Origin: Glycomyces amatae
GTDB lineage: Bacteria; Actinomycetota; Actinomycetes; Mycobacteriales; Micromonosporaceae
Length of the DNA stretch: 64,000 bases
Reading direction: 5' to 3'
Assembly (NCBI RefSeq): GCF_020991375.1
Contig: NZ_JAJLQZ010000012.1
Coordinates: 107,815 to 171,814, forward strand
The notes under the pieces are model-generated. The model was given only the letters and a program-made list of their open reading frames with translations, was not told where the DNA came from and made no database searches. The translations under genes were made by a program, and so were the position numbers. Of the stretch, positions 54,949-62,576 are shown piece after piece; within the stretch, counting starts at the first letter, position 1; each line of letters opens with the position of its first letter.

Positions 54949-55241
54949 CCTTCCTCCTTCTGAGGGGGTGAGGACCGGTCCGCGAAGCGACGGACCGCAT
55001 CGAGAGACGTCTATCTCTTGCGATGACACCATCGTGGACCGCAAAGGAAGGGGTGTCAATAACTTTCGGAAAACTATCGGAACTTTATCGGTTTTCCCGC
55101 GAGCGACAATTGGGGCAAATACGCTGATCACAGGCGTGCGTATCCGACCTTTCGCAAATCGCGCCACCGCCGATCGCCGATATTTGGCAAACGGGGACCC
55201 TCTGAAATATCGAAACTTTCGGAAAGTATCAGCCAATGAAA
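54949..55241. promoter_or_regulatory. Xylanase control region with CGAAANTTTCG palindromes
   Basis: Perfect palindrome CGAAACTTTCG at 55211-55221, overlapping ACTTTCGGAAAGT (55215-55227). A near copy ACTTTCGGAAAACT lies at 55062-55075 and CGGAACTTTATCG at 55078-55090, about 115-275 bp upstream of the xylanase. CGAAANTTTCG-type sites have been reported upstream of Streptomyces xylanase genes as binding sites of a xylose/xylan-responsive repressor. The region has lower GC than its flanks and contains no gene. Confidence 0.6.
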
Positions 55242-55266
55242 GACCGCCGCGCGAGGCGCGGCGGTC
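55242..55266. terminator. Hairpin upstream of the xylanase control region
   Basis: Perfect 10-bp stem GACCGCCGCG/CGCGGCGGTC with 5-nt loop. It separates the xylanase unit from the small membrane-protein gene at 55509, about 240 bp away. The sequence 55267-55508 has no convincing gene. Confidence 0.6.
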
Positions 55267-55508
55267 ATGGCCCCGAGGCGCACGGCGCCCCCTCGTGATG
55301 GTGAAGGAGCTCCGCTCTCCGGCGGGCCGAGGCAGAGTGCCCCCGGGCGGAATACCACCAAACCAGCGCGACCAAAGATCGTCGGCAGACTTGAGGTTTC
55401 TGACCAGTTCCCGGCATGCCCCCGCAACCAAGACTGAACACTGACGCCCATCCAGACCCGAGAGGGAAGCCCGTCACCCCCTGTCGCGTGTCACTTGTTA
55501 AGCATCCC

Positions 55509-55703
55509 TCAGCCCTTGGGGAGGAGAAGCGTGATGAGGGCCACCGCCCCCAGGAAGCAGCCGCCCGCCCAGGCCCCGGCGGTCAGCAGGGCTTGCGCAG
55601 GAGAGGCGTCATCCACGTGGGTGAGGAAGCCCGCAGCGGTGCCCACCAGCAGGGCGATGATCGCGCTCAGCGCGACCCACATGGGGAGGGATTGGCGGTT
55701 CAT
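55509..55703 (-). CDS. Small two-helix membrane protein divergent from the STAND gene
   Basis: 64 residues: MNRQSLPMWVALSAIIALLVGTAAGFL, a short loop THVDDASPAQ, and a second helix LLTAGAWAGGCFLGAVALITLLLP, ending with one Lys. AAAGGAGAG ribosome binding site 10 nt upstream. No family recognised; DUF6-like short names would be guesses. It is divergent from the XRE-nuclease-STAND gene with 91 bp between starts, so one operator could control both. It could be a membrane effector, an ordinary small membrane protein or unrelated. Confidence 0.65.
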   Translation of the reverse strand: MNRQSLPMWVALSAIIALLVGTAAGFLTHVDDASPAQALLTAGAWAGGCFLGAVALITLLLPKG

Positions 55704-55794
55704 GAGCTCGGTCTCTCCTTTAGGCTTGCCCGTAGCGACGGGCCAGAAGCCCGGCGATTGAACTTTCACGCCGGGGGTGCGTAATATTATACCC

Positions 55795-58700
55795 ATGGAG
55801 GACTTCGGGGCGCGCGTCAGGGCCGCGCGCACGACTTTGGGCTGGTCACAGGGAGAGCTCGCCCGGCGTGCAGGTGTCGGACAGCAGGCTGTCAGTGGCT
55901 GGGAGCGAGGGCGTACCCCGGACGGCGAGATGTTGGAGCGCGTCGCCGTGCTGCTCGGGCTCGAGTCCGTCGCGGCCCGCACTCCCGAGTCTGAGCTTGG
56001 ACTCCCCCGGGTGACCCGGTTGCCGTTCGAGAACCTGGACGAGTATCAGTTCGAGTCGTTCTCCGCCGACTTGATCGCTGAGCTCTATCCGCGCGCGGCG
56101 GTCAACCGGTTCGGGGGTCGCGGCGAGACACAACATGGCATCGACGTCCGCGTAGTCACCGATTCGGGCGAACGCATCGGGGTGCAGTGCAAGCACATGC
56201 GCAAGTTCCACCCGGCGAGCTTCGATAAGGCGCTATCAGAACTCGATCGCGACGGGGCCGGGATCGACCGGTGTCTCCTGTTCCTTTCCTCATCCGCAAC
56301 CGTCCGGGTTCAGCAGCGGGCCGCTTCGTTCCCTGATTGGCAGATCTGGGACGGGGATGTACTGGCCCGGAAGGTGCACGGCCTCCCGAAGGAAGCCGCT
56401 CTCCGAATCGTCGACCGCTACTTCCCTGGGCTTCGAGAACCGTTCCTGGGCATCAGCAAACCAAGCCCTTGGGAGCAGCCTGCAGACGCCTTCGACCGCT
56501 TCACACAAGGCGACCGATTCTCCCACCGGTGGACCCTCGTCGGGCGGTCGAGCGAACTGCGGGAGATCACGGAGTTCATGGTCAATGACGGCGAGCTGGG
56601 CCAACTTGGCATGATCGTCGGAGCGGCCGGAGTCGGCAAGAGTCGACTGTTGAAGGCCCTCAGCGAGAACCTCAGCAACGATCCGACGTTCACCATCCGG
56701 GTCGCGCCACGCGAACCGGTACGTCCTGAAGACTTTGCCCTACTCCCGGCATCGGGACGCCTGGTTCTGATCGTTGAGGACGCGCACGAGCACGGCGCCG
56801 GCCTCCGTCCGCTTCTGACCGGAGTACTAGGTGAGCACCCCGACGCCAAGGTAGTCCTCGCGACACGACGCTACGCGTTGCCAGAGATTCGGACCGTGCT
56901 CCGCAAGCTCGGGGTCGACGACGCGACCGTACCCACATGGGAACTGTCAGAACTGTCGCAAACCGAGGCCACTGCCCTCGCGACGGAGGCACTTGGCGGC
57001 GGGCATCAGCCGATTGCAGCACGTCTGGCTCAGGCTGTTCGAGACTGCCCACTCCTGCTGGTTGCCGGTGCGGTTCAGATCAGAGAAGGGCGCCTAAGCA
57101 CTCACAGCTTGGGGTCCGACAACGAGATCCGTCGGCTCGTTGTTGACGCGTTTTTGCGGTCAGCAACCGCGGGTCGTGTGAACGAAGATCCCACCGTCAT
57201 CGAGGTGCTTCGCGCAATTTCGCTGCTGCAACCGTTTCGCGAGAACGTACCAACGTTCCAGCAGGCGATCGCCGCGTTGACACGGCAGAGGTTCCACACC
57301 CTGACACCACACCTGAAAGCCCTGGAAGACGATGGTGTTCTGCTTCGCCGAGGGACAGCACTCCGGATCGTCCCCGATCTCCTTGGCGACATCATCCTGT
57401 CTGACGCAGCAATCCTGCACTCAGCAGTCGCTTCCACCGGCTTCCTGGAGGAGGCATACACGGCCGTCGGCCACGGGGAACCACTCCTCAACGCGCTCGC
57501 AAACGCCAGCCGAGTCGAGTGGCAGTGGAAGATTGACGAACCCAGGGCACCTTCGTTGATTGATGGTCTTTGGGAGTCGCTCGAATCGACTTTCAAGTCG
57601 GCCGAAGCCTCGGTTCAGGCTGAGCTTCTCCCGATGCTTCGCCGAATCGCGCCCTTCCAACCTGAACGCGTGTTCCGCCTGCTGTACTGGCTCCATACGA
57701 GCCAGCCGAGCGGTGCTCCTCGACTGGAACTGGCGCCCGTCCTAGAAGCTGTGACCTACGGCAACGCGAATATCGATGATGTGTGCGACCTACTGTGGGA
57801 ACTAGGCCGGGACGACAAGCGACCTCTCAACTCGGCCCCCGAACACCCCTTGCGGGCACTCACCAACCTTGCCTCCTACAAGCTCGACAAACCGCTGGCG
57901 CATCAGGACGCGGTGATCAGCGCGGTACAGCGCTGGATTGCTGCAGACAGGTCGAGCTCGGTACATCGCCGGATGCCGTTGGAGTTGCTTGATCCGATCT
58001 TCGACGCCAAGGCAGAACAGGTAACCCAGGACGGATGGCGCCTGGTCATCTCGCAGCACCCCGTTCCCCACACACAGGTGCAACAGCTTCGACGGAAGGC
58101 CCTAGACCTGGTTTTCTCCGAGCTGGGATCGGGTGACCCATATCGTTCGGTCCCTGCCGCCGGCACACTCGAGGAAGCGCTTCGGCGATCCCGAGCGATC
58201 AGCGAGCAGTACACCCTCGAGATGCTGGAGGAACTTCGCGACCAGGTCGGTCAGACCTCCCCCGACCCGCTCACCGCCCTCGGGATCCAACATGCTCTGT
58301 ACTTCCTCCGCAGTTTCGGCTCTGTGACGGCAAAAGCGCTGGTACACGAAGTCCTTGAGGCCCTTCCTCAAACCGAGGTATACGACCTTGCCCGCGTACT
58401 CCACAGCAGTTGGTGGTCCCTGGTAGAAGACGATCGGGACGGCGCTGCCCAGGAGGAAGCACAAGCACACTGGGACGGCGAACTCACTCGCGTTGCTGCC
58501 GAGGTGACTCAATGGCGTACGGAAGACCTCTATCACGAAATTGAGGCCTTGCTAGAGGTAGGTTGTGCTGTATTCGATCAGGGGGCGGAGCACGCTTCGC
58601 CATTTATCAGTAAATTGACTGAGAGCAATACATCATTTGCCGAGTACGTGTGCGCACGAGGAACGTCAGCCTCATCACGAGCAATAGAAATCATGCTACC

Positions 58701-59817
58701 GTCCTGCCTTGCCGTCTTGCTACGAAAGCACCCCGAAGAAGGTCGCATTCAAGCAAGGGACCTGATTGCGTCTCGTCAGGCAGGCATGGCACGAGCAGTG
58801 GCCGCTACGCTCGCCGATTCCAAGGTTGGCCCCTTGATTCCTCCAGCGGTATTGGCTGAACTCTGCCACGGGCTGGCCGACCATTCAGATCCGGTCGTAC
58901 GACAGCTTGTTGCGCGAGCTGCCCGGAACTTGGCATCCAGCGACCGCTCGGAGGCCATCAAACTTGTTTCTACGATCCCGCTGCACGGATCGATCGTTGT
59001 TGCAAAAGAGTTGGCTCGAGCAGTGACGTTGTTCGGCTGGCTGAACTGGTCAGAGCTTACGCCAAACCAGTCTCAGCGAGTCCTCTCTCAGCTGGTTGAA
59101 GTTCCCCACTTCGAAGACTTCACCATTCAACAGTTGCTGAGAGAAATCGGAGTCCACGACAGCGCAGATGTATTGCGATTGCTGATTCGTCGAGTTGAAC
59201 ACTGGGAAGGCGTTCAGGACCGGTCAGCGTACACTCCCATCCCCTTCCATTGGAGCGTTCCGATGGACCGGGAGACCCATTCTTCACGGATAGAGTTGCT
59301 GACTGAGATCCATGGATGGGTGGCAGAGGCCGAATATAACACGCGATCAGCAGCACATCGCTCCTTCTACGGCCCGGACATTTTTAAGCTCGCTGCCGGT
59401 CCCTTCGACCACGACGTGCAAGACCTCCTTATTCGCTGGTTGCACAACGGGAATGATGCTGAACAACGAGCGGCTTGCATTCTTCTTCGAGCTGCTGATA
59501 AGGACCTGGTCTGGTCGGCCGTTCCCTTCGTGGTCGAGTCACTGCGTACGGCGGCACGATTGTCCGACGAGCTATTCCGGACAGCGGCAGGAAGCCTACA
59601 GTCCTCCCTCCACGGTGAGGCTCGAATCCGAACCACTGGAAAGCCGGACTCCGAGGACATCGAAATCCGAGACCGCGCCAGTGCAATCATTGCCTCACTT
59701 GAACCCGGCTCGCCCGAGGAACGCTTCTATACGTCGCTCAAAGACGCCGCCGAACGCTCAATCGTTTGGGTCACTGAGACCGATCTAGACCGGCGTCCCG
59801 ATGGCCGCAACTGGTAA
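55795..59817 (+). CDS. XRE-Mrr-like nuclease-STAND NTPase, candidate Avs-like defence protein
   Basis: 1340 residues from the ATG at 55795 (TAATAT -10 seven bases upstream; the frame is open from a GTG at 55777). Domains: XRE helix-turn-helix 4-58 (LGWSQGELARRAGVGQQAVSGWERG). Mrr/PD-(D/E)XK nuclease about 78-200 with FESFSADLI, Asp117 in GRGETQHGIDV, and Gln131-x-Lys133 (GVQCKH). STAND NTPase about 245-520 with Walker A GAAGVGKS (276-283), Walker B LVLIVEDA (323-330), VVLATRR (353-359) and LSQTEATALA. A helical, repeat-like C-terminus of about 800 residues follows, a probable ligand sensor. GC is visibly lower than in neighbours. Nuclease-STAND fusions of this length are antiviral Avs proteins. 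The N-terminal XRE domain is unusual. Activity and trigger are inferred. Confidence 0.85.
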   Translation: MEDFGARVRAARTTLGWSQGELARRAGVGQQAVSGWERGRTPDGEMLERVAVLLGLESVAARTPESELGLPRVTRLPFENLDEYQFESFSADLIAELYPRAAVNRFGGRGETQHGIDVRVVTDSGERIGVQCKHMRKFHPASFDKALSELDRDGAGIDRCLLFLSSSATVRVQQRAASFPDWQIWDGDVLARKVHGLPKEAALRIVDRYFPGLREPFLGISKPSPWEQPADAFDRFTQGDRFSHRWTLVGRSSELREITEFMVNDGELGQLGMIVGAAGVGKSRLLKALSENLSNDPTFTIRVAPREPVRPEDFALLPASGRLVLIVEDAHEHGAGLRPLLTGVLGEHPDAKVVLATRRYALPEIRTVLRKLGVDDATVPTWELSELSQTEATALATEALGGGHQPIAARLAQAVRDCPLLLVAGAVQIREGRLSTHSLGSDNEIRRLVVDAFLRSATAGRVNEDPTVIEVLRAISLLQPFRENVPTFQQAIAALTRQRFHTLTPHLKALEDDGVLLRRGTALRIVPDLLGDIILSDAAILHSAVASTGFLEEAYTAVGHGEPLLNALANASRVEWQWKIDEPRAPSLIDGLWESLESTFKSAEASVQAELLPMLRRIAPFQPERVFRLLYWLHTSQPSGAPRLELAPVLEAVTYGNANIDDVCDLLWELGRDDKRPLNSAPEHPLRALTNLASYKLDKPLAHQDAVISAVQRWIAADRSSSVHRRMPLELLDPIFDAKAEQVTQDGWRLVISQHPVPHTQVQQLRRKALDLVFSELGSGDPYRSVPAAGTLEEALRRSRAISEQYTLEMLEELRDQVGQTSPDPLTALGIQHALYFLRSFGSVTAKALVHEVLEALPQTEVYDLARVLHSSWWSLVEDDRDGAAQEEAQAHWDGELTRVAAEVTQWRTEDLYHEIEALLEVGCAVFDQGAEHASPFISKLTESNTSFAEYVCARGTSASSRAIEIMLPSCLAVLLRKHPEEGRIQARDLIASRQAGMARAVAATLADSKVGPLIPPAVLAELCHGLADHSDPVVRQLVARAARNLASSDRSEAIKLVSTIPLHGSIVVAKELARAVTLFGWLNWSELTPNQSQRVLSQLVEVPHFEDFTIQQLLREIGVHDSADVLRLLIRRVEHWEGVQDRSAYTPIPFHWSVPMDRETHSSRIELLTEIHGWVAEAEYNTRSAAHRSFYGPDIFKLAAGPFDHDVQDLLIRWLHNGNDAEQRAACILLRAADKDLVWSAVPFVVESLRTAARLSDELFRTAAGSLQSSLHGEARIRTTGKPDSEDIEIRDRASAIIASLEPGSPEERFYTSLKDAAERSIVWVTETDLDRRPDGRNW

Positions 59818-59900
59818 GACCTAATTTCTTCACCTGGTTGTGACTAGGCGTTGTCCCGTAAATTGACTGTCTGCCTGTTCCGTTGCAGTGCTCGCGGCTG

Positions 59901-60360
59901 TCAGTCTTCGAGGATGAGGTTGTGGAGCCGTGCGATGCCGGCCATCGCATCGGCGGATCCATGACCGCGCAGTCGGCAGTCGCGCAGCACTTTCCAGACC
60001 TTCATCTTCGCGAAGGTTGGTCGGAACCAGAGTGCCGTCGACGATCAACACCGTCTCCGGCGCATACCGCTGCCGGGGTCGGAGCGCGAGTTTCGGCGCA
60101 AGGTCATCGATGATCCGGTCGGCAGCCGACTTCGACGTGCCGAACAACGCCGCGATCTGGCGCATCGTGAGGTTGGTACGCCAGTAAGCCGCGACCAGCA
60201 GCACTCGATCCTCGAAGGTGAGTTTCCAAGGTCGGCCCCGGAGCGCAGGATCGGCGCCATCGCGGCGAAGCTGGCGGACCAGCTTGGCGAACCGGCCAGG
60301 ACTCAGCCCGCTGAACAGAAGCACCATCGATTCGTCCCTCGCCGCGATCACTCCTGACAC
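59901..60360 (-). pseudogene. IS5-family (DDE_Tnp_4) transposase remnant
   Basis: The N-terminal part has RGRPWKLTFEDRVLLVAAYWRTNLTMRQIAALFGTSKSAADRIID followed by RYAPETVLIVDGTLVPT, the helix-turn-helix and first catalytic Asp region. The C-terminal end appears in a different frame: VWKVLRDCRLRGHGSADAM then AGIARLHNLILED and stop at 59901. The central catalytic part (second Asp, Glu) is missing, so an internal deletion with frameshift has killed the gene. Transposition would need a helper in trans. Confidence 0.82.
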
Positions 60361-60484
60361 AACATCATGATCTATTGCGTTCCAACGGCATCCGATTCGG
60401 GAGGTTCGAGATGAGCGAGCGGTCGCACGCTCACCAGGCGAGATACCCGTTCGATCTGCAGGATGTCTGTGAGAACCTGTCGCG

Positions 60485-60904
60485 ATGAGTACGTATAGCG
60501 AGGTTGAGGTGGGCGAGCAACTGCATCAGCGCGGCTGGCGGAAGGCGTTCACCGTCGCTGAGATGGTCGACAAGTGGGAGCGGCTGGTGGGCGAGGTCGA
60601 ACAGGGCTACCGCCACACCATCCACGAGTACACCAACGACCTCTACAGCCGGAACTGGCTCCGGGAGGCATCCGGGCTGCTCCACGACTTCGTCGTCCAG
60701 GATTGGACACCACGGCTGATGGCCCTGGACAACCGCTTCACGGCCGCGACCATCGCCGACGACGGCGCAGCGCTCTCCCAGTTCCATAAGCTCCGCGAGC
60801 CCGACTGGTGGTGGTGGCGCCGGTATCCCCGCATCCTCACCGGACCGCTGGGGAAGTCGCTGCGCGATGCTGGCGCCACCGGAAGCCCCCCAGAAGCGCA
60901 CTGA
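60485..60904 (+). CDS. Passenger ORF inside the IS5 remnant
   Basis: 139 residues: MSTYSEVEVGEQLHQRGWRKAFTVAEMVDKWERLVGEVEQGYRHTIHEYTNDLYSRNWLREASGLLHDFV, then DNRFTAATIADDGAAL and a Trp-rich EPDWWWWRRYPRIL. Soluble, mixed charge, no signal peptide; no family recognised. It reads divergently from the transposase remnant and ends 20 bp before the right inverted repeat, so it travels with the element. Codon use looks normal for the host, which supports a real gene. Confidence 0.65.
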   Translation: MSTYSEVEVGEQLHQRGWRKAFTVAEMVDKWERLVGEVEQGYRHTIHEYTNDLYSRNWLREASGLLHDFVVQDWTPRLMALDNRFTAATIADDGAALSQFHKLREPDWWWWRRYPRILTGPLGKSLRDAGATGSPPEAH

Positions 60905-61049
60905 CCAAGGCCCCACCCACCGCTTACGGGACAACCCTTAGCGCTATTCCGATCGGCCCCGCATTCACTAGAAAACCTCGCACTCCGGAGAAATCTATCT
61001 ATCATTTGAATTAGCGACGAAAGCCTCATGCGTCCCGAGGTGAGTTAAC

Positions 61050-61394
61050 ATGAATTCTCCGACATATGAACACAAAACCGTCATGGTCCCCAAACCTACT
61101 ACGAAGTGGACCGGTGGGCTTGATTACCGCAAGCGCGAACAGGCCATCCGTCAATACACGGCGCAAGGCTGGGAAGTCGTGCAATTTCGGGCCACATTCG
61201 GCCGCAAAGAACAAGTTGAGCTGCGTCGAGCAGTGGCCCGCTCAGGGCTAGGCTCCGATTCAAGCTCGACTCCGAACGGCAACACCGAGTCCTCGAACAT
61301 AGACGAGCTTTCCAAACTTGCGGACCTATTGGACCGCGGGCTCATCACTCGAGACGACTTCGATCGGCACAAGCAACGACTCCTTGGAGCATGA
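61050..61394 (+). CDS. DUF4177-like protein with C-terminal SHOCT domain
   Basis: 114 residues. The N-terminal part (5-60) YEHKTVMVPKPT, then QAIRQYTAQGWEVVQFRATFGRKEQVELRR, resembles the small beta-rich DUF4177 fold. A Ser/Asn linker is followed by a SHOCT helix pair (84-113: IDELSKLADLLDRGLITRDDFDRHKQRLL). SHOCT motifs are short oligomerisation helices common in actinobacteria and phage. Function unknown; located right after the mobile element. Confidence 0.72.
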   Translation: MNSPTYEHKTVMVPKPTTKWTGGLDYRKREQAIRQYTAQGWEVVQFRATFGRKEQVELRRAVARSGLGSDSSSTPNGNTESSNIDELSKLADLLDRGLITRDDFDRHKQRLLGA

Positions 61395-61424
61395 GCGACG
61401 CCTTCCCGGACCTCGCCGTCGATG

Positions 61425-61620
61425 CCTGAGAGCGGCTTCGCCGGAACAGGAGGACGACTTCGCTGCCATCCGTCGCCTTCTCGACCCGGTCGCCGAGCTG
61501 CCGCCCGTCGCGGTTCGCAGTGAAACGCAGGTGATCGCGACGTTCAAGCAGTGGCTTGTCCATCGCGGGCAGACAATCATGGCACCGGCCGACCATCGGA
61601 TTGACATCGAAGCCGTCTGA
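61425..61620 (+). pseudogene. Gene fragment without start
   Basis: Open frame encoding AASPEQEDDFAAIRRLLDPVAELPP followed by SETQVIATFKQWLVHRGQTIMAPADHRIDIEAV and TGA. The amphipathic composition looks like a genuine protein end, but no start codon or ribosome binding site fits and the upstream part belongs to the SHOCT gene in another frame. Probably a truncated relic; family not recognised. Confidence 0.45.
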
Positions 61621-61709
61621 GGAGGATAGGGGTCATCGGGGCAGCCGAGGGCCACATGGCAAACGCGGGCTTGGACATCGACACCGGCTACGGCTAACTC
61701 CTGCACCGC

Positions 61710-61862
61710 ATGACCACACACTCTGCCCAGACTCGATACGCCCTCATCGTTCTCACCGACACATTCCGGGCCGCGCAACGTGCCCCCCGGATCCGCCAGA
61801 TGCTCAAAATTGAGGTGTACGAGGTCACCATGGACGCCACCGTGACACCTCACGCCGACTGA
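61710..61862 (+). CDS. Possible 50-residue ORF or fragment
   Basis: MTTHSAQTRYALIVLTDTF, then AAQRAPRIRQMLKIEVYEVTMDATVTPHAD. No good ribosome binding site. The composition is protein-like, but it may be the remains of a longer gene in this fragmentary zone (61395-62109), which otherwise holds nothing recognisable. Confidence 0.35.
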   Translation: MTTHSAQTRYALIVLTDTFRAAQRAPRIRQMLKIEVYEVTMDATVTPHAD

Positions 61863-62055
61863 ACTCGAAGCCATACCAGACCGGTCGCAGCTCGGGAGTT
61901 CTCATGCGCAACCAGTCAGCACTGCACTTTGAGGCCTCGTCTCGGGAGCATCCTGAATGCGAAGAGTGGCAGCACTGCCGTTGGAAATGTGTGACGCCGC
62001 AGCCTTCGGAATAGGACGCATGATTCAGGAGACCGAGGGAATATCCTCGACGGAA

Positions 62056-62085
62056 TTGTGGTGCGCTAGCATGCACGCATATATT
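62056..62085 (+). promoter_or_regulatory. Promoter of lsr2
   Basis: -35 TTGTGG (62056-62061), 18-bp spacer, -10 TATATT (62080-62085), about 25 bp before the ATG. An AAGGAG ribosome binding site lies 6 nt before the start. It is a strong sigma-A-like promoter by actinomycete standards. Confidence 0.6.
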
Positions 62086-62109
62086 GTCCCCGATGCCAAG
62101 GAGTTCGTA

Positions 62110-62460
62110 ATGGCCAAGAAAACCCGGGTCCTGCTGGTCGATGACATCGACGGGGGCAATGCCGACGAGACGGTCAAGTTCGCGATCGACGGGAACGCCT
62201 ACGAGATCGACCTCTCTGCCGCGCATGCCAAGGAACTGCGTGATGCGCTGGTGAAGTTCCAGGAGGCCGGAACCCGGCTGGGTCGCTACAGCCTCGGCAC
62301 CGGCCGCGGACCCATCCGCGCTACCGCACCCCGCGCGACAGTGGACCGCGAGCAGAACAAGGCGATCCGAGAATGGGCCGAAGCCAACGGCAAGCACGTC
62401 TCGCCGCGCGGCCGCATCCCCGCCGCGATCGTCGAGGAGTACCAGGCCGCCCACAAATAA
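62110..62460 (+). CDS. lsr2: Lsr2-family nucleoid-associated silencer
   Basis: 116 residues. N-terminal oligomerisation domain [36 protein letters not shown] (1-36) with [14 protein letters not shown] linker ([15 protein letters not shown]) follows, then the DNA-binding domain [37 protein letters not shown] with the AT-hook-like SPRGRIP. Lsr2 coats AT-rich, often foreign DNA and silences it. Here the gene lies inside a lower-GC island 2.3 kb from the STAND gene, so it may be an accessory paralogue controlling the island. Whether it is the only copy cannot be told. Confidence 0.94.
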   Translation: MAKKTRVLLVDDIDGGNADETVKFAIDGNAYEIDLSAAHAKELRDALVKFQEAGTRLGRYSLGTGRGPIRATAPRATVDREQNKAIREWAEANGKHVSPRGRIPAAIVEEYQAAHK

Positions 62461-62576
62461 CTGCATCCCGCCTCCACCTCGCCCGGCCATGCCGGGCGAG
62501 GAGCTTCAGTCCGTGCCATCGCCGTCGCCGTCATTGGAAGGCTCGGTAGCTCGGTCTAGGTCTGGAGAGGTCTCGG

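Larger units (their letters stand above)
59848..60937. mobile_element. Internally deleted IS5-family element carrying a passenger gene
   Basis: Ends are a 14-bp inverted repeat with one mismatch: GCGTTGTCCCGTAA (59848-59861) and TTACGGGACAACCC (60924-60937). They are flanked by CTAG (59844-59847) and TTAG (60938-60941), a near-matching 4-bp target duplication. The interior holds a transposase pseudogene (59901-60360) and an unrelated ORF (60485-60904). It starts 30 bp after the STAND gene stop. Confidence 0.75.

Noticed and set aside
55265..55477. Small minus-strand ORF of 70 codons between the xylanase and the 64-residue membrane protein
   Set aside because: No ribosome binding site, unusual composition, and no recognisable features.
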